A stretch of 52,163 nucleotides of DNA, from contig JACRJA010000019.1 in the NCBI GenBank assembly GCA_016235745.1, positions 1 through 52,163 on the forward strand, read 5' to 3'. Shown one piece after another: positions 51,693 to 52,163 of this stretch (positions within the stretch are counted from its first letter, which is position 1; each line of letters starts with the position of its first letter). The DNA comes from Rhodocyclales bacterium. GTDB lineage: Bacteria; Pseudomonadota; Gammaproteobacteria; Burkholderiales; Rhodocyclaceae. Both the position numbers and the translations under genes were made by a program. A model generated the notes under the pieces. It worked only from the letters and a program-made list of their open reading frames with translations. It was not told where the DNA came from and ran no database searches.

Positions 51693-52163
51693 ATGGACAA
51701 TCTGGTGCTACCCACCGGCAGGCGCATCGATGCGGTTCTGGGAGAGAAGGTGCTCAAGCACCTGCTGCACCTGCCGCTGCCGTATTTCGAGGCGCGGCCC
51801 ACCGGGACGCTGGTGGCCCGCCTGCACGGCGTAGAGCAGTTGCGTGAATTCATCTCCGGCGCGGCGGTGAGTCTGGTGCTGGACCTGCCTTTCCTGCTCA
51901 TCTTCCTGGCGGTGATGTTCTCCTACAGCTGGCAGCTCACCCTCATTGCGCTCGGCATCATGGCGTTGATCGTCACGGCCAGCCTCATCATGGTGCCGAT
52001 CTTCCGCGAGCGGCTGGACAAGCAGTTCCTGCTCGGCGCACGCAACCAAGCCTTCCTCACCGAGTATCTGGCCGGTATGGCCACGGTGAAATCCCTGCAA
52101 CTGGAGCCGGATGTGGGCAAGCGCTATGGCACCTACCTGGCCCAGTACCTCTCGGCAGGATTC
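51693..52163 (+). CDS. 5'-truncated type I secretion ABC transporter, continuing past the window
   Basis: 157 codons are open to the window edge. They match the membrane domain of HlyB/LapB-type exporters: RRIDAVLGEKVLKHLLHLPL, PYFEARPTGTLVARLHGVEQLREF, LVLDLPFLLIFLAVMF, LTLIALGIMALIV, and LLGARNQAFLTEYLAGMATVKSLQLEP. In intact relatives about 220 residues (peptidase-like domain and first helices) precede this region; here homology begins near GRRIDAVLG just after the decayed insertion sequence. The ATG is only the first in-frame candidate. The ATPase half would lie beyond 52163. Confidence 0.8.
   Translation, partial: MDNLVLPTGRRIDAVLGEKVLKHLLHLPLPYFEARPTGTLVARLHGVEQLREFISGAAVSLVLDLPFLLIFLAVMFSYSWQLTLIALGIMALIVTASLIMVPIFRERLDKQFLLGARNQAFLTEYLAGMATVKSLQLEPDVGKRYGTYLAQYLSAGF

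Overview
The window looks like about 52 kb of chromosome from a GC-rich betaproteobacterium with polar-type motility control. The clues are the exbB-exbD-lpxK-Trm112-kdsB-adk gene order, an FlhDC flagellar master regulator next to motAB and che genes, an EXDD-type RelA, and uniformly high GC outside the left 6.3 kb. A Hydrogenophilales-like relative would fit, but no rRNA is present to confirm this. No tRNA, rRNA or CRISPR array was seen.

Layout. 1-560: the last codons of an IS256-family transposase, then a non-coding scar. 561-6.3 kb: a small integrated element of visibly lower GC, with a tyrosine integrase, a coupled unknown gene, two AlpA-type regulators, a primase-polymerase/helicase-like replication protein and a coupled repeat-bearing zinc-finger protein. 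6.4-10.1 kb: methylthioadenosine/methylthioinosine phosphorylase divergent from typA, then an aldo/keto reductase. 10.2-11.1 kb: a scar holding a cut-off short-chain dehydrogenase start and a broken Rpn-family gene. 11.2-14.9 kb: the compact minus-strand operon exbB-exbD-lpxK-trm112-kdsB-adk. 15.2-19.1 kb: xseA, sodB, a TruC-like pseudouridine synthase and tal on the plus strand.

19.1-30.2 kb is the motility and chemotaxis block. cheV-cheV-cheY-cheZ-cheA run on the minus strand from a clear FliA (sigma-28) type promoter. A soluble CZB-domain chemoreceptor is transcribed divergently from a second FliA-type promoter. motA, motB and a CheR-CheB fusion without receiver domain lie further right, preceded by flhD-flhC. 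There is no cheW, cheD or stand-alone cheB in the window, CheA appears to lack its P2 domain, and CheZ carries a duplicated acidic helix motif. These oddities together are the most unusual feature here.

30.4-37.9 kb: an acyl-CoA synthetase, then divergent ppx and ppk1, then relA, so polyphosphate and (p)ppGpp metabolism sit side by side. 38-40.3 kb: an EamA transporter, an MtfA-type peptidase and a host-attachment-family protein. 40.4-42.1 kb: ispD-ispF-thpR on the minus strand. 42.3-45.5 kb: the complete AmmeMemoRadiSam triad (Memo, AMMECR1 and radical SAM proteins) with a degenerate alpha/beta-hydrolase. 45.5-50.9 kb: mfd, a class I DAHP synthase and serB. 51.1-52.16 kb: a decayed IS1182-type transposase followed by an ABC exporter whose 5' part is missing and whose 3' part runs off the window.
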